The position numbers were made by a program, and so were the translations under genes. Below are positions 8,773-17,481 of a DNA stretch of 24,215 nucleotides, piece after piece (the stretch's first letter is position 1; each line of letters opens with the position of its first letter). A model generated the notes under the pieces. It saw only the letters and a program-made list of their open reading frames with translations, was not told where the DNA came from and made no database searches. This DNA comes from Euperipatoides rowelli (lineage: Eukaryota; Onychophora; Udeonychophora; Euonychophora; Peripatopsidae). Location of the stretch: NCBI GenBank assembly GCA_003024985.2, contig PXIH01S0002670.1, one strand, 5' to 3'.

Positions 8773-10900
8773 TTAGGGACTAAAAAAATATTATAAAGTT
8801 ATGCGGTAAGCACTGATCATTATCTTTTTTTATATTTAAACTGAAAAAAAAAAAACCTTTTGCACTATAATGTATGCTCAAGAAAAATAGAACAAGATAT
8901 TATACATATTTTACAATTTGAAAACAGCATTGTTCTAAATAAAAAACAGCATTAAAAATCAAGCGGATGCATAGCCAGATGATTTCATTATTTAAATGAG
9001 GTAAACTGTTAGCTTATGCAAAAACATAATATACTATCTAATATAATAAAAGGCAGTTTGGTCACTTTGGTCATGATGTCTGTCACGCTGCTCGGCCATC
9101 TTCGACGAGCCGATGACACCCAAAGAAGTTTTCGCTCTATTTCCTGTTCATAGATGTCGCTGTATCCATCATTTTTTAAGGACTTTTAAACTAGTTATAC
9201 AAATATTTTGTGATTTAAAATATTTCTAGCTTTAGTGAAATTTTTATAAAAAATATCATATAGGCTACTAATAGAAATTATGATTTCTAATGATTGATAA
9301 AAATTATTGCAAGAAAAAATAATTCCATTCATTTCCTGCAGGAATGATACAAGTGTCCTAGTCAAGATGATGACACTATTATTATTTTTCATACAATGTG
9401 CAGGGTAACACCAGAGCTTATCAATGTTCCATCCTTGCCTGTGATACATCCTTTCATATGGTCATGGTGTTCATATGGTCATCCTTTTATAAAAAAAATT
9501 GTGTCTCTAGGCTCTTGTGGAAATTAATTTATCTGATAGAAAAAAAAAACAATTTTTTAAAAGTCAATTTACCTTCAAAGTCTTCAAATTGACACAGTAC
9601 ACTTCAGTTCTATCTAGTTGCACATAAATAAATGATACTACTGCACAGAATTTCTTGTAACATCAACATGAAACCTCATCATTTCACTAATATAAAGATA
9701 GTTTCAGAGAAGATATATTTATTCCATCTCTTGTCAAATTCTTTATACAAGGTTTACATTACATGCAGATTTGAGTGTTTATCAGTTATGAAGACTAGTG
9801 GCTGGCTGGGAAACTCTGCAGATACCTTTGCACCTGAAGCAACCAAAGGCTTAAGACTGTCACATGATCAAACTGGATAGCAGTTATACTTTTATCCTAA
9901 CCTTCATCTGAACCTGAACTCTGCTACTACGTAACCAACCACTATGCCCCCAACCCTACGATAATCAAGAGGTGCAATAAACATTTTTTTGATCATTTTG
10001 ATTATTTTAACACAATTTCAATCAACCAACCATTAACCAATCAACAGCTGTTTTTGCGGGTGCAATGGTGCTCTGAAGTTTACTACGCAGACACCATCGT
10101 TAAGAAACATATCGCTAAAATTCCGTTTTAAGAATTTTGGTACCAATATATCTTGCTGTGAGGTAATGACAGTAAAGCAACAATGTTACTATCGATAATT
10201 AAAGGGGGTATATTTAATAAATTTGTAACAAGTCCTTATAATACGAATATACAAGTTTGTATAACATCAACCATAACTAATATATAATATTCAAAATTAT
10301 AAACTGTACAAAATAATTAGTTCAATTTAAAATTTATTTCATTAAAAATATATAAACATACAGAAATCATATACACAGATAGGCTAAGTGACAAAAAATG
10401 AAATAGATTTACAAATATGACATCATCAAAGATTGTTCCAAGCATATTAAAGACTTAATTAATTTACTGAAATTATTACCATTCTCACCAATATAATGTT
10501 CAAATTATTTTATAAACTTTTGATAAAATTTTAAAATAACTAATAGAATGTAATTTTAAAAGTACAAAGGATTATTTGCCAACTATTTACAATGGAATTC
10601 TTCATATTAGCTGATTAAGAGATGAATAATAATTAAATGCAGGTAAGATTAAGACTTAAAATATTTTATGAATGATTTATTTTTGATTTATGTTTAGCTT
10701 TGCCTAAAAATATTTGTTTAATTATTCAAATTGGAATATTTTATTTAAAGCAAATTAAAATTATAAAGTTGGTACTATGTTTACAAAAAATAAAAACTGT
10801 CAAATTGATGTAGTCAAAGACTAAAATCTCACTACTATCCTATAAGATTTACATCATGAGTTCTAATTTTCATAAGCAGTTAAATGTGTGACAGTTCGAT
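8773..10900. other. Noncoding stretch, no gene recognised
   Basis: Short open frames at 9195-9449 (-), 9398-9592 (+) and 9632-9880 (+) show no recognisable motif and are probably chance. Features seen are the GC-rich stem-loop at 9081-9118, a 12-base direct repeat TCATATGGTCAT at 9454-9465 and 9471-9482, and a moderately GC-rich patch at 10040-10100 with a 6-bp inverted pair (ATGGTG/CACCAT). These are probably pieces of unidentified repeats. Confidence 0.4.
9081..9118. repeat. GC-rich stem-loop
   Basis: Two nested perfect arms occur: TGTCA (9081-9085) with TGACA (9114-9118), and inside them GCTCG (9090-9094) with CGAGC (9106-9110), leaving an 11-base loop. It stands out from the AT-rich surroundings and lies about 40 bases after a CTATCTAATATAATAAAA sequence (from about 9034). 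That sequence resembles the AT-rich 5' end of Helitrons, but the Helitron link is only suggestive. Confidence 0.5.
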
Positions 10901-10910
10901 CGTTTACAGT

Positions 10911-10949
10911 CCAATCAGATTGCAAACCAGTTCGCTAGCACTATAAAAG
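10911..10949 (+). promoter_or_regulatory. Possible CCAAT box plus TATA box
   Basis: CCAATCAG at 10911-10918 is followed 24 bases later by TATAAAAG at 10942-10949, a spacing plausible for an RNA polymerase II core promoter pointing right. The next coding relic downstream is LINE A ORF1, about 540 bases away. It may belong to LINE A, to an unrecognised LTR or to nothing; in AT-rich DNA the TATA match alone is weak. Confidence 0.25.
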
Positions 10950-11486
10950 CAAAAGCACTATCATATTTTAATAACTGAATATTTAATTTTTAAAAAAAAA
11001 TTAAATTAGAGCTGCGCCTATGCGTTAGCTTTATGATGTCAGCATATTTTATGAGCTCTATAATAATAGTTTTTTCGTTCAAATTTTCTACTTTAATTTT
11101 CATTTCAATGATATACTAGCATTTCAATTATTTGATTGAAACATGCAAATTAGGTTTTCTGTCAAGAATCTTATTATATAACAAACTTACTGCTTTAATA
11201 CTGTTTGATGTTGGATTTTGACAAATCTGGCACAGTTAAATAAAGCGGGAAACTGTTTTTGCCAATGCAATCGATTTATTTTGATTGAAGTAGTATTGTC
11301 CCTTTTTTCCCATTTCAATCCGAGTCAGAATTCAGATAGTAATAATGCAGAATTCAGAGAGTAATAATAGAAATTTCCTTGGAATCAAATTTGGAAAATA
11401 CTAAAAAGACTATTATAAAAGCATCAGCACTAAAAGAAGATACGTCAGTTATTTTTTTGATTGTCAATAATTAAAACAAGATTTTT

Positions 11487-12013
11487 AAAATCAATGAAAA
11501 TCAATTACTTGAAATATTATCATCAACTGGTTAAAGTAAGTAATATAGCCTTTCTACAATGCGAATTAGTTCAATTTATCCATTTTATAGAAGTACGAAA
11601 TGCTGCCAGCTTTAGTAAGCAGTTTTAATAGTTATCAAGGCTATAGTGTTATCTACGATTTTCAATGTGAAGAATTAAATTTGATTGTAATTAAGATTAC
11701 TGACCTAACCATTTCGTCAATTAAAGAAAACATACCATTACTTTTCAAGTTTAAATTATTTAATTCTATCAATATTGATCAATTACCAAATAGAATAATT
11801 TTATCAAGTAAATATGTAGGATGGTGTATGATAGAAGGAAGAAAATCCATTTGTTTTCGATGTCTAGAAATAGGTCATGTAGTTAAGGACTGCATAAATA
11901 AATGTGTTCATTGTAAATCACTTTATGTGGAAAACATTTTAAATAATTGCACTGTCAGAGTTGAAGATAAGTCTAACGATATACTGTTGTTAGTTTTCAA
12001 CAAAATGATTTAA
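11487..12013 (+). pseudogene. LINE A ORF1 (gag-like) with CCHC zinc knuckle
   Basis: A first piece reads KINENQLLEILSSTG (11487-11531) and shifts frame. The main open frame runs 11600-12013. It contains NRIILSSKYVGWCMIEGRK and then CFRCLEIGHVVKDC at 11852-11893, an exact C-x2-C-x4-H-x4-C knuckle, followed by NKCVHC, the first half of a second knuckle. This architecture is typical of ORF1 proteins of Tx1/L1-like and I-like LINEs, which bind their RNA as nucleocapsid-like particles. The apparent ATG at 11600 is internal to the domain. Downstream (12014-12210) further broken coding sequence is Lys/Asn-rich. Confidence 0.75.
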
Positions 12014-12349
12014 GAGTTTCAATAGTAAAAGGCATTAAGGCAACGGATGTGTTAAAAGTAAATAGCAACATTGTTATCCTTGAAAAAAAAAACAGTATAG
12101 AATAAAAAAAATCTCTTCGCCTATTCAAGAAAATAAATTGAAGACAAGACAAGCTAGTAACCTTTCACCAAATAAGACTAATACAAAAACAAATTAAAAT
12201 TGTAATGTATATCTCTTTCTGGAGTTTTCAACATTAATTAGCTATTTCAAAATTTTAGGGTTTTTTTTTAAAATTTTAGCCTATGTAGATTTTGTATTGT
12301 AATGTTAATACCTTTAGAAATGATTGATGATAGTGATTTAAAAGTGTAG

Positions 12350-13068
12350 AGTCTAAACATTCAAGGTATAAATTCACAAGCTAAATGCAAAGTATTATTT
12401 AAATACATACTTAGGTATAATTTTACATTGGCATTCCTTCAGGAGTCAAAAGTTAAGAAATTTAATGATACTGTATATCATTTTCACCAATAGATCAAAC
12501 ATATTATATTTATGAAGGTAGAAACTGGTTATCATCTGAAGGTGTGTTGACTTTGGTTAAGAAATAAATCAATATTTCTCAAATATTTTTAAGGTATGCA
12601 TCATCTAGAATTCTAATTATAAATTGCTTTACCTTAAATCACAATTTTACACTAATTACTATGCACCCAATCAGATAGCTAATAATAAATGCCTTTCAGA
12701 ATTTTTAATTAGTAAACTAGATGAAACATTTTTTTTATTTATAGCAACCGATTTAACGTTAAAAACATAAGGCTACTTAAATGCTTTGATACCTTTNTTA
12801 ATAACAATGGTTTAGTAAGTAGATATCTCCATTTTAGTTAATAAGTTTGATGATACGACAAGAATTAATAGTTAGTCTGTTAATAAGATACTTTATTTTT
12901 ATAAATATAGATATTTATAGACAGATAGATTTTGAAATAAAATTCAACACATTATCGGATCATTGTGCACTGTTTTTAAAATTAAAATTCATTGGTTCAG
13001 ATAATAGAAAATTTGATGATTGTGATCTTAATAGACTTGATAGCAAGCTTTATGTTGACACTCATTAA
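12350..13068 (+). pseudogene. LINE A endonuclease domain
   Basis: The frame at 12350 reads SLNIQGINSQAKC and then LAFLQESKVKK before the TAG at 12491-12493. Later blocks in shifted frames include GVLTLVKK, ASSRILIINCFTLNHNF and LFIATDL (the equivalent of A-G-D-F-N). At the end, within an open frame 12847-13068, comes IDFEIKFNTLSDHCALFLKL with the catalytic S-D-H intact (Asp 12958-12960, His 12961-12963). The opening motif resembles L1/Tx1 endonucleases and that of LINE D. Base 12797 is an N. Multiple stops make it inactive. Confidence 0.7.
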
Positions 13069-13391
13069 TTACTCTTAGGGGGAAAATGTGAGATTTATGA
13101 TCAGAGTTAAAAAAAAAACAATTTTATTCATACTTAAAATATGAAAATAAAATGTTTATTGATATGAATGAAAGACTAAATATGTTAGAAAACGTTATTA
13201 ATGGCTTGGAATCGTGAAATAAAGATAACATTTATTTTTATATAGCAATTAAAAAACAAATAGCTGATAATAAGACGAAGAAAAAGTTACACAGATTCAA
13301 ATATTTAAATAACTTAGTTACCGTAATGAAAAAGAATTAATAATTTTCTGTTTATGAAATAGAGTTTTCTTTTTTTTTTTAAAAAAAAAGA

Positions 13392-13649
13392 GCATTTTGT
13401 CCACCCATAATCAAAATTGATGATAAACTGGTTGAAGGTCTTAATTTAGCAGATGCTGTATAGGCCCATAAATAGGATTTCCTCTTTGGCAAAAATTGGA
13501 GAAAAAGTTATTTTAAGAAGAATGAATGAAGTTATGCTTCATAATGAAATTCTATCGGAGGCATTTCACGGTTTTAGGGCGGGTAAATCAACTGAATCAA
13601 ATTTGTTGTCTTTTTCAAAATATGTGATTGAGGGTCTTGAATCAAAAAC
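13392..13649 (+). pseudogene. LINE A reverse transcriptase N-terminal part, cut by the gap
   Basis: One frame gives AFCPPIIKIDDKLVEGLNLA up to a TAG at 13461-13463. An overlapping frame from 13453 gives YRPINRISSLAKIGEKVILR and then SEAFHGFRAGKSTESNL. The second is the R-P-I-S...K-I-x-E-K...Q-x-G-F-R-x-G-x-S-T block of CR1/Jockey/I-type RT fingers. The segment normally lying between the two parts (with P-x-x-W-K) is missing, so there is an internal deletion near 13455-13463. Translation then runs into the N gap, and the catalytic Asp residues are not seen. Confidence 0.75.
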
Positions 13650-13811
13650 NNNNNNNNNNNNNNNNNNNNNNNNNNNNNNNNNNNNNNNNNNNNNNNNNNN
13701 NNNNNNNNNNNNNNNNNNNNNNNNNNNNNNNNNNNNNNNNNNNNNNNNNNNNNNNNNNNNNNNNNNNNNNNNNNNNNNNNNNNNNNNNNNNNNNNNNNNN
13801 NNNNNNNNNNN
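13650..13811. other. Assembly gap (162 N)
   Basis: A run of 162 undetermined bases inside LINE A. Open frames reported across it have no meaning beyond its edges. Sequence before the gap is RT fingers and sequence after it is the LINE 3' end. Confidence 0.99.
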
Positions 13812-13879
13812 TTTGTAAAAGGAGTTTATTCTCCTTATCACTAACCTCCAACAAGATGTGTTTAAATTCTTGTGAAATA

Positions 13880-13910
<31 letters not shown>
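13812..13910 (+). repeat. LINE A 3' end with (ATA)n microsatellite
   Basis: After the gap a short coding tail and 3' UTR (TTTGTAAAAGGAGTTTATTC...) lead into an ATA trinucleotide repeat at about 13878-13910. Some LINE groups, including the I clade, end in short tandem repeats such as TAA instead of poly(A). The repeat stops exactly where LINE B coding debris starts a few bases later. Confidence 0.65.
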
Positions 13911-13935
13911 TCTAAGGTTTTAACGTCATACATAG

Positions 13936-14350
13936 AATAAGGATTTAAATGATAAAGAAAGAGGTGGAGGTGTCTCGATTATAACTAATTTAAATATAGC
14001 TATCCTAAATATAAGTAAACCAATACATAAAGAAGTTGAAGTAATTACAACAATGCCAAGAACAAATTATCTCTGGATAGCTATTATAGGAAATTATTCA
14101 CCCCAAATAATGAACATATTAGTAAGCTTTCAGATTCTATTTTTGAATTAATTGATAGACTAATTACAATTAATTATAAAGGAAACATATTCGTTGTAGG
14201 AAACAATTTGAATCATATGAGTTTTAAACAAATTACAAGGAAATATAAATTATTGAATGTGTTATTATAAAGGCTGTCTCTGATTCGATATGGATATTCA
14301 AAGTCCTATAGCGATTTCAGATCATAATTTTATGTCAATTAAACGAATAT
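13936..14350 (+). pseudogene. LINE B endonuclease, middle and C-terminal part
   Basis: An open frame from 13936 to about 14150 contains ERGGGVSIITNLNIAI (the R-G-G-G-V block) and LWIAIIGNYSPQ. In another frame GNIFVVGNNLNHMSFKQI follows (about 14180-14230), equivalent to the G-D-F-N block with Asp replaced. Near 14290-14340 DIQSPIAISDHNFMSI carries the closing S-D-H motif. The first third of the domain with N-x-N-x...Q-E-T is missing. The SDHN end is shared almost exactly with LINE C. Confidence 0.7.
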
Positions 14351-14382
14351 ATGCATCTAATGGAAAATCTGAGTTGATTTAG

Positions 14383-14727
14383 GTGGAATTTAAGTCAAAA
14401 AGAAAATCTAATTATGACTTATTTGGTCACATTATATCTACATTTGATGGGAAACTACTTTACAAAACCCCAACTGCTGAAGATGCTACAAACTACTTCA
14501 ATTATGTCATAAATGGTCTAATTAATGAATGCTTCCTTATTACCTATAAAACTATAAAGGCAAAAGATCATGAATGGATTAATAAGGGAATTAAAAATCT
14601 TATTAAATTAAAGAATAAACAACATAGGAATAATGATATTATAAATAGAAACATTACCACCGCAAAATTAAAAAAGGAAATTCTGAATGCTAAATTAAAA
14701 ATGTATCAAAACAAAAAATCAAACTGA
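14383..14727 (+). pseudogene. LINE B linker with WINKGIKNLIKLKN motif
   Basis: This 114-codon open frame begins EFKSKRKSNYDLFGHIIS and includes DHEWINKGIKNLIKLKNK. It corresponds residue for residue with LINE C (VRSKRKSNYSSFG and HVWITKEVKDLIKLKN). The block sits between endonuclease and RT in CR1/Jockey-like ORF2 and has no catalytic role. The ATG at 14383 is internal. Beyond the stop the protein continues in other frames with IFDYFSSLSDTN and CKFNKW before the RT. Confidence 0.7.
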
Positions 14728-14960
14728 AATATGGCTCAAAAAACTTTCACTCATTGATTAAAAATAGTTCAGCAATCTGGAATAGCAAAAAGAAAAATAT
14801 GTGTTTTCCAAATTAAGACATTAATCAAACCATACTAGAAATCTTTGACTATTTTAGTAGTCTATCTGACACTAATAGTCCATGTAAGTTTAATAAATGG
14901 TCAATTGATAATATAGAAGATCAAATACCGAATATTATTTGTGGGTACTACATATTCTAA

Positions 14961-15240
14961 AAGGTCGAAAAGATAGTTCTAGTATTTCACCTGATCTTAT
15001 TCCTAGATTTATTTTAAAGGAATATGCTATTGAACTTTGTACACCAATAGCTTATTAAAGAATTTTTTCTCTTATACAGTTATCTATACCTACGGCATGG
15101 AAATCATCTTGTATGTCTTTTACATCTAAATCTATTAACCCTACTGACCCCAGCATGTTGAGACCAATTTCTATATCATCTGAAATTGGAAAGATTTGCA
15201 AAAAAAGAATGAGTATATTCTCCATTCATATTATTTACCT
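14961..15240 (+). pseudogene. LINE B reverse transcriptase, N-terminal blocks
   Basis: One frame from about 14961 reads KDSSSISPDLIPRFILKEY, then LCTPIAY, a single TAA, RIFSLIQLSIPTAWKSS and NPTDPSMLRPISISSEIGKI. This is the ordered start of a non-LTR RT: D-x-I-P, P-x-x-x-I, S...P-x-x-W-K and R-P-I-S...K-I. Only one stop interrupts about 90 codons, so this piece is better preserved than most here. The catalytic palm is absent; reading frame and similarity are lost by about 15240-15300. Confidence 0.75.
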
Positions 15241-15500
15241 AAAACTATACCATGGACTGCTATTGTGGCTATCTATTCTCCCCCCCAAACAATGTGCATC
15301 ATGAAAAACTAAAGGAATTTATCTCATGAAATTGATTGACTCCTAGCCATTAAGATTAACAGAGAAGTATTTATTATAAATTACTTTAATGAACTAAAAA
15401 TGTTCAATTTAAAAGTATCTAATTTCAAACAAATTATCTAAGGACAACCAGGAAAAAGCTTACGTTAGACTTATGCTATTATAGAGGTCAACATCAATAT

Positions 15501-15854
15501 TTGTTTGATATCGAGAGCCCAATTGCCTCTTCTGATCACAACTTTATATTATCTCCCCTTATCTTTATTAAACCTAATAATAATCATATTGACCTTGTAG
15601 TTAGATCAAAAAGAAAATCTAATTATAGCAGTTTTGGGTTGTTGGCTTCCACAATAGACTGGAGTTTCTTACATACAATTAAAGATGTAAATAAATTGGT
15701 TTTATGTTTCAATCAAATTCTTATAGGTTTGATTGATCACTGTTTCCCAACCGTACATAAATCAACCAAAAGGAATGAACACGTATGGATTACAAAAGAA
15801 GTTAAAGATCTCATTAAACTAAAGAACAGAGATATTGTCATATGTTTTCAATAA
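15501..15854 (+). pseudogene. LINE C endonuclease end and linker
   Basis: One 117-codon frame covers the endonuclease end (ESPIASSDHNFILSP, with S-D-H) and the linker up to VWITKEVKDLIKLKNRDIV. It is cut by a stop created within a local 15-bp repeat (AACAGAGATATTGTC at 15825-15839 and again at 15857-15871). After the repeat another frame resumes with IVSNKIRKAVL, matching the expected continuation. A tandem duplication of about 32 bp therefore explains the frame loss. Confidence 0.7.
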
Positions 15855-16169
15855 GTAACAGAGATATTGTCTCCAATAAAATAAGAAAAGCTGTACTTAG
15901 GCGCTAAAACCTCCTTCGCATCCCGGAAAAGATCAAAAGTAATATATGGCTTCAAAAGTTTTCATGCCCTATTAAAAAATTGTTCAAATATCAGCACTAA
16001 TAAACGAAAAGATTTAATTTTCCTAATAAAAATAGCTCACAAACTACTGAATTAATACATGATTATTTCAAAAATTTAGTGGATTCAGAACATCATTGTG
16101 AATATAATAAATGGGTTACAAATTGTGATTACAATTCTATCCCCAACACTACTACATTTAGCTTTACAA

Positions 16170-16399
16170 CACTCTCAAAAAACTCAAAGATAGCTCAAGG
16201 ATTACTCCGGATCTAATCCCAAGCTTAATTTTGAAAGACTACGTCTTTCTACTATGTGAACCAATTACATATACAGAATAATTAATGTGTCACTAAATCA
16301 AGTCATAACTCCCTATTTATGGAAGTCAGCTATAATGACAATTATCCCAAAAATAAATAACCCCACTGACCCAAGCATGCTTAGACCTATATCTGTATC
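16170..16399 (+). pseudogene. LINE C reverse transcriptase N-terminal blocks
   Basis: The frame reads LKDSSRITPDLIPSLILKDY and LCEPITYTE, hits a stop, and resumes one frame over with RIINVSLNQVITPYLWKSAI, MTIIPKINNPTDP and SMLRPISVS. These are the same ordered RT blocks as in LINE B. The coding sequence ends abruptly at the hAT terminus (16400), which dates the hAT insertion as younger than LINE C. Confidence 0.75.
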
Positions 16400-16438
16400 C
16401 AGTGTTGGGGAGTACTTGAGTAAAAGGAATGCGTTACT

Positions 16439-16561
16439 GTAATTAGTTACTTTTTTCAGTAGCGGTAAGAGTAATTAGTTCCTTTTTATAATGAAGGACT
16501 TAAGTGGGTAATTAGTTACAAATTATTAAGGAAGTAACTTACCGCTAATGTAACTAGTTCC
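16439..16561. repeat. hAT subterminal repeats (four 12-mers) and 9-bp inverted pair
   Basis: GTAATTAGTTAC (16439-16450), GTAATTAGTTCC (16471-16482), GTAATTAGTTAC (16508-16519) and GTAACTAGTTCC (16550-16561) are near-identical direct repeats. AGCGGTAAG (16461-16469) and CTTACCGCT (16538-16546) are perfect inverted partners. Short subterminal repeats are known transposase-binding sites in hAT elements; that role is inferred here. Confidence 0.7.
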
Positions 16562-16822
16562 TTTTTTTATTTCTAACAACATTATTTTTTAAAGTACAGT
16601 ATAATTTTATTTTCCTCAGCTAATTAATCTGTTTGTTTTACACACATTTACAATTTTTCTTTTCCATTTAACCGTTCTTCTCAGCTTAATACACATATCT
16701 ATAAAAATATCCAAGATCTGTGGCTACAATGATTGGTCATTTTTTAAATTTATCGATTTTGTTTGCCTGGTGAGTCGTGACCTGTGGTCTTATCAAAGTT
16801 TTTCCTCCACCATTATTTAATT

Positions 16823-16995
16823 ATGGAGAGTGAAATTTCTAATGATCTTCCATTTCCTTATCTTATGGAATATTTTGAAATAAAAAGTAAGATAACAGAG
16901 GGAAATATTTCTTTACTTGCAAGCTTTGCCTTCCAAAAATCAAAATCTTATCAACTTCCAAGACGTCTTCCTCAAATCTTNGGAAACATATTCAG
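16823..16995 (+). pseudogene. hAT transposase exon 1, BED zinc finger
   Basis: ATG 16823 opens MESEISNDLPFPYLMEYFEI and a few more codons. A +1 change near 16905 leads to TCKLCLPK and then STSKTSSSN, followed by L, an N-containing codon and KHIQ. This is the BED finger of hAT transposases: aromatic W/F-x-Y-F, C-x2-C, then S-x-S-N-L-x-K-H-(I/L). The paired Cys and a His are present. The finger binds the element ends. The coding block stops at CAG followed by GTAGGC (16996 on), a good splice donor, so this was probably the first exon. Base 16981 is an N. Confidence 0.7.
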
Positions 16996-17195
16996 GTAGG
17001 CTATTAAACAATTTTTTTTTAAGTTATAGAAGGAAGAAGCCAGAGCTTTATTAACGGCTTTATTAACTAGCATAAGCAGCAGAGTTATCTGATATTAGGG
17101 ATAGTAGATAGAGGTGAGAATTTATCTATTATTCATTATACTTATCCTTTTCTAATAAGTATTTCTAATATTTAAGCTGATTTTTAACATTGCTA

Positions 17196-17481
17196 GGCTA
17201 AATATGGATAATAGTCATTCGACTCATTTGGAGGACGAAGAAGCTGATAATTTTTTTTAATTTTAAGAAAACTCGGCCTGAAAGTGATGTAGTTAAATCT
17301 GAAATTCTTCAATTCCTGGGACAGGCAACAACCGCGACAACTTCTTTGACATCTTTGATAACTACTCCAGTTCTGTCTGTTTAGTGCTGGTGTGGGAATA
17401 TTTACCCCCAAAAGAGGAAAAATAAGTGATAAACATTTTAAGCAACAGTTACTCCTCAAAGTGAATAAAAAATTATCTTGA
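17196..17481 (+). pseudogene. hAT transposase C-terminal exon (dimerisation domain)
   Basis: After a possible acceptor (TTGCTAG, ending about 17195) the sequence reads MDNSHSTHLEDEEADNFF, a stop, then a frame with KTRPESDVVKSEILQFL. A further frame from 17377 reads LFSAGVGIFTPKRGKISDKH and ends QQLLLKVNKKLS at TGA 17479-17481. The last part matches the hAT C-terminal domain (R-L-F-S-x-x-G...P-x-R...L-S-D...F-E...L-L-x-x-N) through which transposase subunits associate. Three frames are needed, so it is inactive. The Glu of the usual E-R-L-F-S is not seen. Confidence 0.75.

Larger units (their letters stand above)
11487..13910 (+). mobile_element. LINE A, non-LTR retrotransposon with zinc-knuckle ORF1 and (ATA)n tail
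   Basis: In order on the + strand: ORF1 with a CCHC knuckle (11487-12013), ORF2 endonuclease (12350-13068), linker debris (about 13130-13330), start of RT (13392-13649), a 162-base assembly gap, and a 3' end (13812-13910) finishing in ATA repeats. The trinucleotide tail marks the 3' end of the insertion. Immediately after it starts LINE B, truncated at its 5' side, so A may have inserted into B. The real distance hidden by the gap is unknown: an intact RT and C-terminal domain would need more than 1 kb, so either the element is deleted or the gap is larger than shown. Confidence 0.75.
13936..15304 (+). mobile_element. LINE B, partial CR1/Jockey-like LINE
   Basis: Contains the middle and end of an endonuclease (13936-14350), a linker (14383-14727) and the first RT blocks (14961-15240), all + strand. 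It shares motifs with LINE C over the endonuclease end, linker and RT start, so B and C are copies of one family. B is truncated 5' (next to the LINE A tail) and 3' (RT ends after the RPISIS...KI block). Confidence 0.75.
15350..16399 (+). mobile_element. LINE C, second partial copy of the LINE B family
   Basis: Starts within the end of the endonuclease (FDIESPIASSDHNF at about 15502-15543), continues with the linker (open frame 15501-15854) and RT start (about 16170-16398). RT blocks KDSSRITPDLIPSLILKDY, then NPTDPSMLRPISVS, parallel LINE B. It is interrupted after RPISVS at 16399/16400 by the hAT element starting CAGTGTTGGGG. TCTGTATC (16392-16399) is the expected 8-bp target site, but its second copy was not found. 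The rest of LINE C was not seen downstream. Confidence 0.75.
16400..17481 (+). mobile_element. Internally deleted hAT transposon, 3' end not located
   Basis: It begins with CAGTGTTGGGG (16400-16410), a typical hAT terminal inverted repeat start, inserted in LINE C. Subterminal copies of GTAAYTAGTTMC lie at 16439, 16471, 16508 and 16550. A BED-finger first exon (16823-16995) and a dimerisation-domain C-terminus (17196-17481) follow, but the RNase H-like catalytic core of several hundred codons is missing between them. The reverse-complement terminus (CCCCAACACTG) was not found downstream, so the 3' limit is uncertain; 17481 is the last coding base. Confidence 0.75.

Noticed and set aside
9632-9880. 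82-codon frame as a possible host gene
   Set aside because: No motif, no supporting splice context and no codon-use signal apparent; length is expected by chance.
10981-11006. 11-bp inverted repeat ATTTAATTTTT/AAAAATTAAAT
   Set aside because: Low-complexity A/T sequence where such pairing is expected by chance.
13566-13915. Open frames across the N run on both strands
   Set aside because: They are products of undetermined bases; only the + frame from 13453 up to 13649 carries RT motifs.
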